Shown piece by piece: positions 1-10,800 of a stretch of 64,000 bases of DNA (positions within the stretch are counted from its first letter, which is position 1; each line of letters begins with the position of its first letter). The notes below the pieces were generated by a model. It was not told the origin of the DNA. It did no database searches and saw only the letters and a program-made list of their open reading frames with translations. The stretch is from Ciona savignyi (lineage: Eukaryota > Chordata > Ascidiacea > Phlebobranchia > Cionidae). Position numbers and translations under genes: made by a program. The stretch covers positions 60,943 to 124,942 of the forward strand of contig CH002966.1 in assembly GCA_000149265.1 (NCBI GenBank), in the 5' to 3' direction.

Positions 1-290
1 CTTATTGGTACAGCGGCAGCTACCGCACCAACATTCACCAATTCTGATCAAAATTGGGGCAGCTTTCTCTCTAGGGCTATGCTCAAAAGAAGCTTAGAAA
101 AATACCGTTTTGGTTTTTATAGTTATAACCCAAAATATTTTTTGAATACCTAAATCATGTTGTCTAACAAATGAGAAAGTTTCATTACGTTTCCATTATT
201 CCTTCTAGTGGATGTCGGGGCGCTATGCCATGCCTGTCACAATCATGATTTTGAGAAAAAAATCTTATTAATATAAATGAACACTAACAT
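1..290 (-). repeat. Degenerate copy of the 340-bp tandem-core repeat family
   Basis: This matches, in opposite orientation, the repeat units at 25247-26260 and the unit at 45950-46330. Shared landmarks are the segment about a 'gttgtctaacaaatga' stretch, the 'gatgtcggggcg' stretch and the 'catgcctgtcacaatcat' end. It is diverged and no target duplication is visible, so its outer limits are approximate. The following 290-800 shows no gene or clear repeat. Confidence 0.6.
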
Positions 291-800
291 ACATTCTCTC
301 AATAAGACAAATCTTCTTTTTTTCCTATTTCTATATTCTCAAAACGGTAGTTGTGCCTCTATTCTAGGGTTTCTCTTTCCCTGACGCAATTTATCTAGAA
401 ATTTCCACTGTAGCTTCAAACCATATTAGCTAACACTACCAGAATATTTACCTCGATTGGACATTTTCTTTCTTATTATAAAAAGCGTAAATATTACTTA
501 CTGATCGCTAGTTTCATTGGAATTTAATAAAGGGGAAGTTATTCCAGAGAAAAAAAGTGACGGGTCGTATAAGCCGTAAGTTCAGCGACGAATATTCTTG
601 GATTTGATTCTGGGAATAATGAATTGTCGTTCGATGCTCGGTTTAAAAAATATACAGATCTTTTGTTTTGTAAACAGAAAGATGATAAGGTTAAATTGTG
701 AATAATAAAACGGAAGCGCGATATTCACCAATCACCTGTCATACATGACATCATAAACATCATACAACGATAGTTCGTCAACTGTCGACAAACAAAACGT

Positions 801-1101
801 TAGGATAGGTTAGAATAGAATAGGATATTCATGTTTATCCCCCTGAATGGGAAAACCAAGGGTTAACGCATAGGCAATCGTCAGATCACCTCGCCCCCAC
901 CGTCTGGTTACCGGAGCTATTTCAGTGTGTTGTGCATGATTTACACGTTCCTTGAAATTGGTAGAACTCATTAATCCACTAGGTTCAGGTCTATAAAGTG
1001 CCTTGTTCAAGGACAAACCGAACAGCTAGCGACCAGTTTCGCACCTGCAACCTTTTAATTGAAAGGCGACACACTAAACCGGCAAACTAACCGGTCGGGC
1101 G
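801..1101 (-). repeat. SINE-A (tRNA-like SINE), near full length
   Basis: This is one of about thirty copies of the dominant SINE of the window. Read in its own sense, SINE-A starts with a tRNA-like head (box A near 'ggttagtctagtggttTagtgcg', then 'ggttcgaaactggtcgctagc'), has a conserved body (about 'ccttgggcaaggcactta', 'acacactgcaatagctcc', 'gcgaggtgatctgacgattg') and ends with 'ggggataaacatgaatatcctatcc'. Here it lies in reverse, directly upstream of the first recognised DNase-like exon. Confidence 0.85.
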
Positions 1102-1137
1102 TTATTGTGTTCAAAAAAACAGAAGTGTTACATCAAA

Positions 1138-2783
1138 ATGGATAGAACTGAAAGTGATGAAGGTCTTCTGGTCGGTTCGTTTAACATCCAGAACTTCGGT
1201 AGCTCAGAAGAGATAGATGAAGTGTCGCAAATAGTTTCCAAGGTAAATTGGTCTTATTTAGTCATTTACGTCATTAAAGTATATTTTTTTGCAGATATTA
1301 GCACGTTATGATTTTATTCTCGTGAAAGAAGTTTCGCATTCAGAGAAATTCATTATACAGTGGTTAGTTGGGTTTTTGAACGATCAATTCGGTGACGTGT
1401 ATGATTACCGCATTGGCTCCACATGTTTCCGCAATATCAAGGAAAAGTACGGATTCGTGTTCAGGTGAGCAAAGTGTCTTTGAAATATTTCGAATCTAAC
1501 TGGACATCTGTTTAGAAAGGACAAAATAGGGCTCAGCAATATGTCATTGTATGAGGAACAATTGCACAGATACCAACGTCAACCACTGGTAGTTCGATTG
1601 AATCGAAAAGATAAACGAGGTACTTTATATTTTCGTTTACTTAATACAAGGGCTATTTTAACCATAGGGCGATATCAGATAAACCAACCGATCAATACAT
1701 TGCTCCAGAAATTTATAGGTAAGCACGGACGGGGCTTATTAGGATGGTAGAGTTGTGTTTAAATGATAAAAGAGTACTTGTATGACATTTAAAAACCTAT
1801 ATAAAACGTTTCATATCAACCGTATGCATTTTTTTGTATTTCAATAATATTCAAACGATATTTTAGTTATTCGATGAGTTTTATGACACGCTAACCTCAT
1901 GTACAATGCACAGCCTAACGTCGTGCATATACAAAGCAATACTTGCCCATGTAGTTAAGAAATATATTTTTCAAAGAGGTGGTGCTAATGTATACGTCAG
2001 TCGAATTAAAACCATTTGAACCAAATTCTGTAACAAATTTGAACCAAATTGTGTAACAATTTATCCAGTGGATAAATCCGGACTTTCATCTGCACTTGGG
2101 CTTTTTTACTTATGGGTCCGTTTTGTAACAAATAAAAATATTTTTGTCCGTCTTTCTCTCTTCTTAATTTTCCTGACCAACGTCTGAAGTTGTTTTCAAC
2201 GAGTAAGACGTGCACTGACAAATTTGGGGTAATCAGCCCAGAGGATTTCATGTCGGAAAAATAAATATACAAGTCTATTACCTAAATGTACATCGGTAAA
2301 TCCCCTAAATTATAAAATCGACATATTGCTCTCTTTTACATTCAAATCAACATAATTTGATAAAGAATTCAAATACAAACCAAAAAGGTGATGTATCCAC
2401 TTAACTATCATTACCAATTTTCCGGTACCAGAGCCGGAAACTCAATCCCAAAATAATCATGTACATCAATCCCCTTTCTTTCCTTTTTTCGATGATAAAG
2501 GTACTTTACGTGTCATTACAGGAAAACAGAAAGGTTTTACTTTTATTGCAATGCATACAAAGCCGCAGGATCCGGTGAAGGAAATAAGGGACATGACCGA
2601 CGTGTATAAGGATTCCATGTGGCATTGCGACTCAGAATGCTTAATTGTTTGTAACCTCGACACTGATTGTAATCCTGTCAGAAAATCCAAATGGGATGAC
2701 GCCATACGGAAAAGTGACACATTTAATGGGTTGCCATCCGTTGAAGACAACACAACGGTGGAAACAGGTCACACCTATGAAAG
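1138..2783 (+). CDS. DNase I-family endonuclease-like gene, C-terminus missing
   Basis: Four exons join in phase: 1138-1242, 1295-1464, 1516-1619 and 2522-2783, all with GT..AG borders. The product resembles secreted DNase I/DNase1L3 from the first strand (GSFNIQNFGSSE) through the helix after the second catalytic block. The Glu of the 'LVKEV' motif and the His of 'AMHTKP' (DNase I Glu78 and His134) are kept. The usual GDFNAGC motif reads CNLDTDC, so the catalytic Asp is Asn and the nearby Asn is Asp; the later AYDRI Asp is Glu in TYER. The exon with the final SDH histidine is not found in the next 3 kb. No signal peptide is encoded from the ATG at 1138, so an upstream exon may exist. The last seen exon ends at a good donor (gtaagt) with a SINE starting about 7 bp further on. 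Either an inactive relative or a decaying gene; the family call is firm, the activity is not. Confidence 0.8.
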
Positions 2784-2789
2784 GTAAGT

Positions 2790-3090
2790 CTTAGAATAGA
2801 ATAGGATATTCATGTTTATCCCCGTAAATGGGAAAACAGAGGGGGCTAACACACGGGCAATCGTCAGATCACCTCGCCCCCACCGTCGGGTTACCGGGGC
2901 TATTGCATTGTGTTGTATATGATAGACACGTTTTTTTTTCAATTTGGTAGAGCCCATTAATAAGCTGGGTTAAGGCAATGTTCTCTAAGTGCGTTGCCCA
3001 AGGACACAACCGACTATCTAGCGACCAATTTCGCACCTGCAACCTTTCGATTGAAAGGCGAAGGACTTAACCGCCATATTAACCGACCGA
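2790..3090 (-). repeat. SINE-A copy next to a splice donor
   Basis: Near full-length reverse copy whose tail ('agaataggatattcatg') starts within about ten bases of the donor of the last DNase-like exon. Its tRNA-like head ends near 3090. Confidence 0.85.
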
Positions 3091-3194
3091 ATAAATACTC
3101 TTAAACTCAAAGTGCTAAACCCCATGTCCATATAGTCGAGCTGCAGAAGCTATATAAGGTTTAATACACATACCTGATTTATAATTTTAACGAC

Positions 3195-3862
3195 CCATTA
3201 AATTGCACGGGGTTGGCGCAATGTAAAGTGGCTTGCTCAGGTGCCCAGTAATACACCCCATGGCCACAATCAACTTGCTGGAGCTATTACAGTGTGTGGA
3301 GAATAAGACATGACTTTCCACTTGAGCGATTTATTAGATACCACAGGGTTGGAGCAATGTAAAGTGGCATGGACAGCTGCACAGTCATACAGCTTATGCG
3401 CACAGTCGACTTTCTGGAGCTATTACAGCAGTGCTTCTCAAATGGTGCGCCGCGGCGCACTGGTGTGCCACAGGGGTTAGCTAGGTGCGCCACACTTGCA
3501 TTTCGTAAATTTACGACAGAGTGTGCATAGATCATAAACTAGGCTGCTAAATGGTTAGTGTCTAGTTCGTTCTTTTCCGTTGTAACGTTATTTCTACATT
3601 AACTTTCGAAAAGCAAGAGCGCTCAAGAAACAGTAATTTTTCCTAAATTGTTTAGGTATTTATCATATTATTTTGACTCCCCGTGCAAAGTGCGCTCGTT
3701 CGTTTTTTAAATGGTCTCGAGTGCGCCACGAGGTCAAAAAGATCGAGAACCACTGTATTACAGTGTGTGGAGAATCAAACATGACTTTTCACTTGAGCGA
3801 TTTATTAGATACCACAGGGTTGGAGCAATGTAAAGTTGCTTGCTCAGGTGCGCAATGACCCC
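3195..3862. repeat. Three-unit tandem repeat, unit about 137 bp
   Basis: The landmark 'gttggagcaatgtaaagt' (or a variant) recurs at about 3210, 3346 and 3818, each followed by a 'ggtgcncagtaatac' part and a 'ggagctattacagtgtgtggaga' part. If the 327-bp hAT insertion and its duplicated 8 bp are removed, the second interval is also about 138 bp. No coding role is seen. Confidence 0.75.
3429..3755. mobile_element. hAT-type MITE, 327 bp, 8-bp TSD
   Basis: The ends are CAGTGCTTCTCAAA and, inverted, CAGTGGTTCTCGAT, a classic hAT terminal form. The 8-bp target duplication TATTACAG is seen at 3421-3428 and 3756-3763. It interrupts the third unit of the tandem repeat and so is younger than that array. 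It has no transposase; GC-rich 'gtgcgccgcggcgcac' near the left end is palindromic. Confidence 0.92.
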
Positions 3863-3975
3863 TAATAATATGTTAGTCACACAGGATAATGGTGGCTGGC
3901 GATGAACTTCTGAAGAATGCATGTAATCCTCGTATCTTTCGCTTCGACCAACATTTTAATATCGATTCTGAACAG

Positions 3976-4350
3976 GTGACTTTTATCGTGTGATTTTCAT
4001 GTTCATTGTGTGATTTCTATGTTCATTGTGTGATTTCTATGTTCATCGTGTGATTTCTATGTCCCTCGTGTGAATTCTATGTTCTAGTGTGATTTTTATG
4101 TTTATTATGTGATTTCTATGTCCATCGTGTGATTTATATGTTCATTGTGTGATTTCTATGTTCATTGTGTGATTTCTATGTTCCTCGTGTGATTTCTATG
4201 TTCATGGTGTGATTTCTATGTTCATCGTGTGATTTCTATGTCCATCGTGTGATTTCTATGATCAGCGTGTGATTTCTATGTTCTAGTGTGATTTTTATGT
4301 TCATTGTGTGATTTCTATGTTTTTCTTGTGATTTATATGTTCTAGTTTTA
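3976..4350. repeat. 20-bp minisatellite
   Basis: About 18 head-to-tail units with consensus 'tgtgatttctatgttcatcg', most exactly 20 bp with a few 19-bp units. Variation is mostly at the last four bases (cattg, catcg, cctcg). The open frame seen across it on the reverse strand is repeat-derived. Confidence 0.92.
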
Positions 4351-4892
4351 ATCTCCTTTCTATTATACAGGCCAAACGAGTGAGTGATCAATATCCAATA
4401 GAATTGCGAATCGAATAACATTGTATTGCATTGTTTGTCATGTATGGCGTTATTAGTTGAACAAAGCATTGTGTCTACACATAATATATGGTTGTTGACG
4501 AAATAACCACCTCGTTATACTTACCATAATATAAGTACGCGTTATATATGACTGCGCCATTGTATATGGATGATTAAAATATGTAGTCAGAATTTTACCC
4601 ACATATTTGCATTATTTCATGTCAAATTTCTGGTGACTTAATTAAATCCACGGCGAAAGCTAACAACAATTGGGTATAAGTTAACACGAAGGAAATTAAT
4701 TAGCCCAATAGCTAGTCCGGCCGTTTCCACCAAACGGAAAGAGTGGCCCCACAGGAAGGAAACTTATAAAACGACTTGAAGGTAGAAATAAATCTTTAGT
4801 TTAGTATTTGTTGTATTCTTGTATTGGAGGTAGTTTAGCTTGAGCAAATAGGCTTGCCTCAATTGCTCAATTCAATTTTTAGAAGGCGAGTA

Positions 4893-5010
4893 GCAGTTCA
4901 TAGCCTGTCTAACAAATGACTAAGTTTTATTACGATTCCATTACTCCTTCTGGTAGACGCCTGTTAAGCCCTTGACGAAAAAATATGTGTCTCATTTTTC
5001 CAAATGGGAC
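4893..5010 (-). repeat. Fragment of the tandem-core repeat element
   Basis: Contains the 'gtctaacaaatgactaagttttattacgattccatta' stretch (shortened here) and the end motif 'aaatgggacccataa', as at 46190-46380. It lies just downstream of the peptide exon at 5049-5239, inside its presumed intron. Confidence 0.65.
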
Positions 5011-5048
5011 CCATAATTATAAACGTATGTTTCGCGAAGACAACTCAC

Positions 5049-5239
5049 CCATTTTCTTTTGAGTTCCAGCCTCCAGGACCACAACGACTGCCTTTATTTG
5101 GCTGTGTCGGAGGTATAAGGGGCTGTAGCACAATACATTTCCCTTTATAATAAGTGTAACAATACGGTTTGTATGGTGGTCTTGCATTAGCCGAAGCAAT
5201 CATAATCACTGCCACCAGAAATATAACCGTTCTTTGCAT
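5049..5239 (-). CDS. Small secreted Cys-containing peptide, first exon
   Basis: The reading frame opens with an ATG and a typical signal peptide (MQRTVIFLVAVIMIASANA, cleavage likely after ANA). A short Pro/Tyr/Lys-rich mature part follows, with three Cys visible (spacing about C-x7-C-x17-C). The exon ends at a strong donor (ggtgagt) in phase 2 after NSKEN, so one or more exons downstream complete the peptide; I could not find them with confidence. A TATA box at 5288-5295 sits about 50 bp upstream of the ATG and fixes the promoter and the start. I do not recognise the family; size, signal and Cys content would fit an effector or antimicrobial-type peptide, but that is inference. Confidence 0.6.
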
Positions 5240-5287
5240 CTTGTTTATCTTCGAAGTATCGAATGAATAGTCTATGGACGCCTCGGT

Positions 5288-5295
5288 TATTTATA
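5288..5295 (-). promoter_or_regulatory. TATA box of the small-peptide gene
   Basis: TATAAATA on the reverse strand in the context GGGTATAAATAACC. With a start site some 30 bp downstream the leader would be only about 20-25 nt before the ATG at 5239. Confidence 0.6.
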
Positions 5296-5531
5296 CCCAA
5301 CTTGTTTTTTTTAGTTTTAAGAATCGTTTTACATATTTATTTAGAGTCCGTTAGATAATTTGCATAAAATATTTTGGATTCGTTAGAAATTCATACTTCA
5401 TGAGTTTTTAATAAACACCGAATAATAATCGCCCCGATTAACCAACAATATTTTTCCTACTGGTTTTAATTTTACCAGCAATAGTATTAATTTACACTGC
5501 TTTTAATTGGCACACAAGTTTGACCCATTAC

Positions 5532-5969
5532 CAGGGCCGGTTTTAGGCCGATTTGACCGATTAGATCAAATTGGGCCCCGCGCTAGCGGGGGTCTTTCTG
5601 TATTACGAGGTTTAAAATACTACTAAAACGTAAAATAAAAAGTGAAATAATATTCTTTTTCATAATATCAATTTGTTACGCATCCTAACTAAGTCAAATT
5701 TATATTTCTGTGTCTGCCTGTTACGTCATAATGAATATGGTTGCTAAACAATATATATATGTTTGGAAGTAAAACATATCGTAAATAAGCATCCAATATA
5801 TCGTAAATAAGCATCCACATTAACTTGTTTTATAGCAAGTATTAAATGTCTATTTTAGTATTTTGTATGTATTTTATGATATATAAACACCCATAAATTT
5901 TGCTATGACGAGTAGGGGCCCCGCCATCACATTTCTAATTGGGCCCCGCGGTTCCTAGCACCGGGCCTG
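5532..5969. mobile_element. hAT-type MITE, 438 bp, 8-bp TSD
   Basis: Ends CAGGGCCGGT and, inverted, CAGGCCCGGT. The target duplication CCCATTAC is perfect at 5524-5531 and 5970-5977. Subterminal 'gggccccgc' blocks recur near both ends. No transposase is coded. Confidence 0.93.
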
Positions 5970-6019
5970 CCCATTACTAGTACAACCAACACCAATTAAC
6001 AGTTTATTCAACCGATTTG

Positions 6020-6247
6020 CATGGTGGGTTAGTGAGTCGACTTTAAGTCGGACCGTAAGTTGGTCACTAGCTAGTCGTTTGTGTTTTGGGCAAGGAAAAA
6101 CGGACATTGCCTGGTCCTAACGTCTTCATCATATACCACACACTACAGTAGCTTCCCGATGGTTAGCGCGAGGTCATCTGACGGTTGCCCATGCGTATAT
6201 ATACCCATTTTGTTTTCCCATTCACGGGGATAAATATGAATCTTAAG
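6020..6247 (+). repeat. SINE-A copy, diverged
   Basis: The tRNA-like head ('ggtgggttagtgagtcg'), the 'ctagctagtcg' block and the 3' 'cattcacggggataaatatgaat' end are all recognisable. Confidence 0.75.
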
Positions 6248-6249
6248 CA

Positions 6250-7840
6250 ACATAACTATTAACCCACATGAGTTTTAAGCAAAACGGTTTTCAGTTAACA
6301 CGAGTAAATACTCGAGTTTTAAAAACCAACACGGCAATAATATTGCAAGTGTACTCGATACTAATTTCACAAGTCGGATGATTAGCGCAATACCCTTTTT
6401 TTCCATTTTTATCTACAATATTTATGTAAAAGTGGATTTTCAGCACTTCTGAGTATGAAGACTAAATTTCTTAATTAACTGGAATAAGAAGCAGATATTC
6501 GATGTGCGCCGTCTTTGGCAAAGCCTCAAATTATACGACTAATTTCCCAAAAAATTAGCTGTATCCTTCACGCTAAGTAGGATAATGCCAAATAAATTAT
6601 TAAGACGAGTTTCCGTAAACACGACTTTTAACGTGGAAAAACATCGCAATAGATTTATATGGGTAAAACTTGCCTATTCTGACTGCTATGCCCAGGAATA
6701 TTTTTTTTGAAAACAGAATTGTATTCATATTTTTGTATTTTTGTACCCGCGGATAAAGATTACTTCAGAGTGAGCGTGTTTGTAAAATGTGAGTCATCAA
6801 AGCTATGCTTTGAATTACATCCTGACGGTTGCCTGTTTTATACAGGGACGCATTTTACCAACGACAAGGTTTGATTTCTCCCTAATTATTTTTTTATTAG
6901 AAATTACTTAAATTATTTTTTATATTTTAAAACCGTTGTCGACCGTGTGTCGACCGATTACCACAGGCGTAGGAAAGGTTACTTGATCGACAGATGCTGT
7001 TTGGCTACACGGTTGTATCCTGAAGCAGAGCATTTAGAACACAACGGCTGAAACAAGCAAAATATTCCATTGCTAAATAAATTCCAAGAGACCCTTTGCA
7101 TATATCTTGCCAACGAATGCCTAGTTTAAATATAATAAACTTTAATCTCTTGTGTATTGCAATTTGCATTTTACTGGCAGCAGCAGCCTACAATATAGCC
7201 GCCCGTATTTTAAGAATTCTAAAGCTCAAAAACAAACGGTAGAATTGCGCCCGCATAACAACGAATAAATTTGGGGATAAATCACAAGATTACGTTAAAA
7301 CCAATAAAAGCGTTAGAGTTAAACCACTCATTTACAGTATGCGATTGAACTTTTATTAATTTGAGGGGTTATACTTAAAACTAATTTCACGTTATCTCGG
7401 AGGTATGTCTTTCTTATAAACAATTCTTGCAAAAAAGACATAACAACCACTCGAATATTTTTACTAGGCTTCGTTTCCATTCTATAAATGGTCAAACATA
7501 AGTTCGTTTATTTTTACATATGGAGTGGTATATGAATGATTCGCGTTAACCATTTCGGCTACACTGCACACAGATAAAAACTAACAGCTTAGTTGTGAGT
7601 GCATGTTAATGTAGCGATGTAATCTAACGATTGCCATTATAAACCTAATGACTTTTTATAATAATTGAGACACTATAAAATGTCTGCACACCTCGGGTTC
7701 AAGTACTTTGGTTTGACTGCTGATTATTGAGTCATCCAAGGGGGTAGTGATAGCTGTCTTCACTTGTTGCACGCTATTTATTTTAAGGTCGTTATTAGGT
7801 AATATTAAACACCAGTCACACCGGTCAAACCTCAAAAACG
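6250..7840. other. Gene-poor AT-rich stretch
   Basis: No coding exon or delimited element could be supported. A decayed SINE-B (reverse, about 7459-7565, ending 'gcgttaaccatttcggctacac') lies in it. Confidence 0.4.
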
Positions 7841-7846
7841 AACAAA

Positions 7847-10800
7847 ATGAATGTATGTAGAGTTATATCAAGATGTAGCGGCCTAGCCAAACAGTCGACT
7901 ATTGTAAGTAAAAATGTACGCTAATTTTTAAAACCTGAAGGTGTGAGTTTTAAGCTAGGATATTCACGTTTATCCCCTTGATGGAAATGTAGTATTCAGA
8001 GGCACCCATTGCAATGTGTGGTATATGATTCACATGTTCCTTTAATTTACCAGTATGGAAAGTACGGCAGCTGCACACTCGAGTTTTTTTTCCCTGCGTC
8101 TTTGCACACTTGGGTAATTTCACACACGCTCGCGAGCTGGCGGAATTAAAATCGTATAATTTCCAACAAACCTGTAAACCTACCTCTGGATCTCGGGTAA
8201 TTTACTATCAGTACGTTTTTGTTATGTAGATAGGTATGTTAGCTGACGGATACGATAGATTTAGGATAGAATAATTTGTTTGTTTGAGATTTTTACAAAA
8301 TTTTAATAAAAAGAAGATTGTGTGCACACTTGAAGTGTGCACTCTTTGACGTTTGCACACTGCACACTTAAATATTTGGCGCGTGCACACTCGAGATCTC
8401 GGCGAAAATTGACGTACTTTCTATACGGGTTAATTTAGTAGAACCCATTATGGCTATTAATTTACTGGATTCAGGCAATGTCCGTTAAGTGCCATGCCAA
8501 ATGACACAACCCTGACTAGCTGGCGACCAGTTTAGAATCTTCAACCTTTCGTCGCACTAAACCACCAGACTATAACCTGTCAGGTATTGCACACTTCAAG
8601 TGTGCATACAATCTACTTTTTATTACTGTTTTACCAAAATCTTAAAATATATTATTCTATCCTAAATCCAGCGTGACCGTTAGCTAACATATCTATCTAC
8701 ATAACATAGGGTCGGCTACATAACAAAAAATGTACTGACAGTAAATTACCCGAGGTTCAGCGGTAGGTTTACAGATGACAGTAAATTACCCGAGGTCCAG
8801 AAGTAGATTTACAAGTGTGCAAAGACGCAGTGGAAAAAAAAACTCGAGTGTGCAGCTGACGTACTTTCCATACTGGCATTAGGGTTTTACAATTTAATTT
8901 ATTTAACCTTACGCAATAATACGTTGTTTTAAAATAAATGGGTGCGAGCTTATCAGTACCGGTATTGCAATGTCATACATTTTATAAGTCTACACCAAAT
9001 AAAAGTATTACCCAAAGTTCAGTTTCCAAAAGCTATTGCAGTATGTTATATATGATTAAAACTTTTAATTGTAGTAGGCCTATACTTTTTTATATTCTTG
9101 GTTCAGGCAATATTTACTAAGTGCATTGTCCAAGGACACAACTGTTTAGAAAATGTCTTAAAAAATAATAATATATTTATTTTCTTACATAAATTGATCA
9201 AAATAAAATGCTACAGGGAAGGAACAGCGGAAGAGATAGGTAGTCATTAAAGTCAGTTGTGTTTGGTTTTAATCGCACAAATCTTCGATTTTCCGCAGAC
9301 CTAAATGATACCAAACATTAAAAACAACTTTTTTAAACAGGTTGCCCGGAACTTGTCACGACCGAACACTACAAATGTCATTCAACGAAGATTACTGATG
9401 ACCAGTTTGGAAACAGGAGGGGTCGTTCCAGCTAAGCCATACAGAAGTATATTTCACTTTCTATTTTTAGCGATATAGTTTCCAATACTAAAAGAAAGGA
9501 AACTGAATAACATACAATAGTCATAACTCCAGTCTTAATTCCAACTATATTGCTTTTATCTTAATTTTGTTAGTTATTTGTGGTGACCCTCCTTCCCTTT
9601 ATTTAGTTTTGTCTACTTTGAGCTATTATCTTCCACTAGTGACTGTGACAATGAAGCCTGGCTGTAGCCTGCCCAAGAATAAGTAACTGCACATTTGCTG
9701 TGCATACAATGTTTTATTCATCTGAGAACAAAATACAATGAAAACAATTGTTGGCTTCTTCATTGTAGTATAAACATTTAAAACTCTTCTATTATATCTT
9801 TTTCAATAAACCTCTATTTACCATGTTCTTATTTTAAAATTTGATTTCATTTATTGTTATAACACCATTTTTTTCCTGTTATTTCAATTTTTCTTTTTCC
9901 TCACTACTTGAGAAACGTGCATTAACATTGGTGGTTGACACTTTTGCACCACAGGAATTGGCCTGAACCTTAAGGTGCCGGCATTTGGCCTATTCTGCCT
10001 CACTTCTATAGCGACGGCCAAGGTTTTCCAGTATGACGAAGAAATAGCAAAAGCTCTTGGTACGTTTTATATATAAATTTAGGGGTACCACACCAGGGGT
10101 GCAAACTACATTTCTGTAATCCAAACTTCACTGTTGACATCCCTAGTGTGAGCAAGTGTTTAAACCTAAATGAACATATACAGTGGAACCCCGCTTACCT
10201 GACCACCTATGGGACCGTCATCAAGCGGGCGCGTTAGCAGGGTGGTCGTGTTAGCGAATTTTGCTTTAAAGCAAGTTGTCGTTATATGCAGCCAAAACGT
10301 TTGCCTTTTTACTAAATGCCATTATTTTTTGCAAAGAGATTTTAAACAACTGTTAGTTCTGAAATTTATCTTATAAAATTCAGTTCTGTTTGCCACAATT
10401 TTCTTTGTGTGTGCGTCAGCACTAATGTAATCTTATTGTTTTGATTACAAAAGAAATTTAAACTTATTATTTTGGTGACAAAAGCACGCGGAGTTAAATT
10501 TGAAGTTTTGGACCAAAATATGGCGGTCCTGGTCTGGAAACGGGGTGGTCGCGTTATTAAAACAGAATGCAATGCATTGCCATAGTAAATTATTTGGGAC
10601 CGCACTGAAGTGGTCCTGATAATGAGGTGGTCGTGTTATCGAGGTGGTCATCAAGCGGGGTTCCACAGTATAATATAAATGTTTATACATAATATATATT
10701 ATCCTTATAATAGGGTTGGTACAATTTACTGGTGAAATCTGTCAATACAGGTTAGACTAATAAGCCTGGGAGGACATAGGTTGAAAACTGATCGCTAGTT

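Noticed and set aside
3976-4350. Regularly spaced short repeats, as in a CRISPR array
   Set aside because: Units are head to tail with no unique spacers, in an animal genome; it is a minisatellite.
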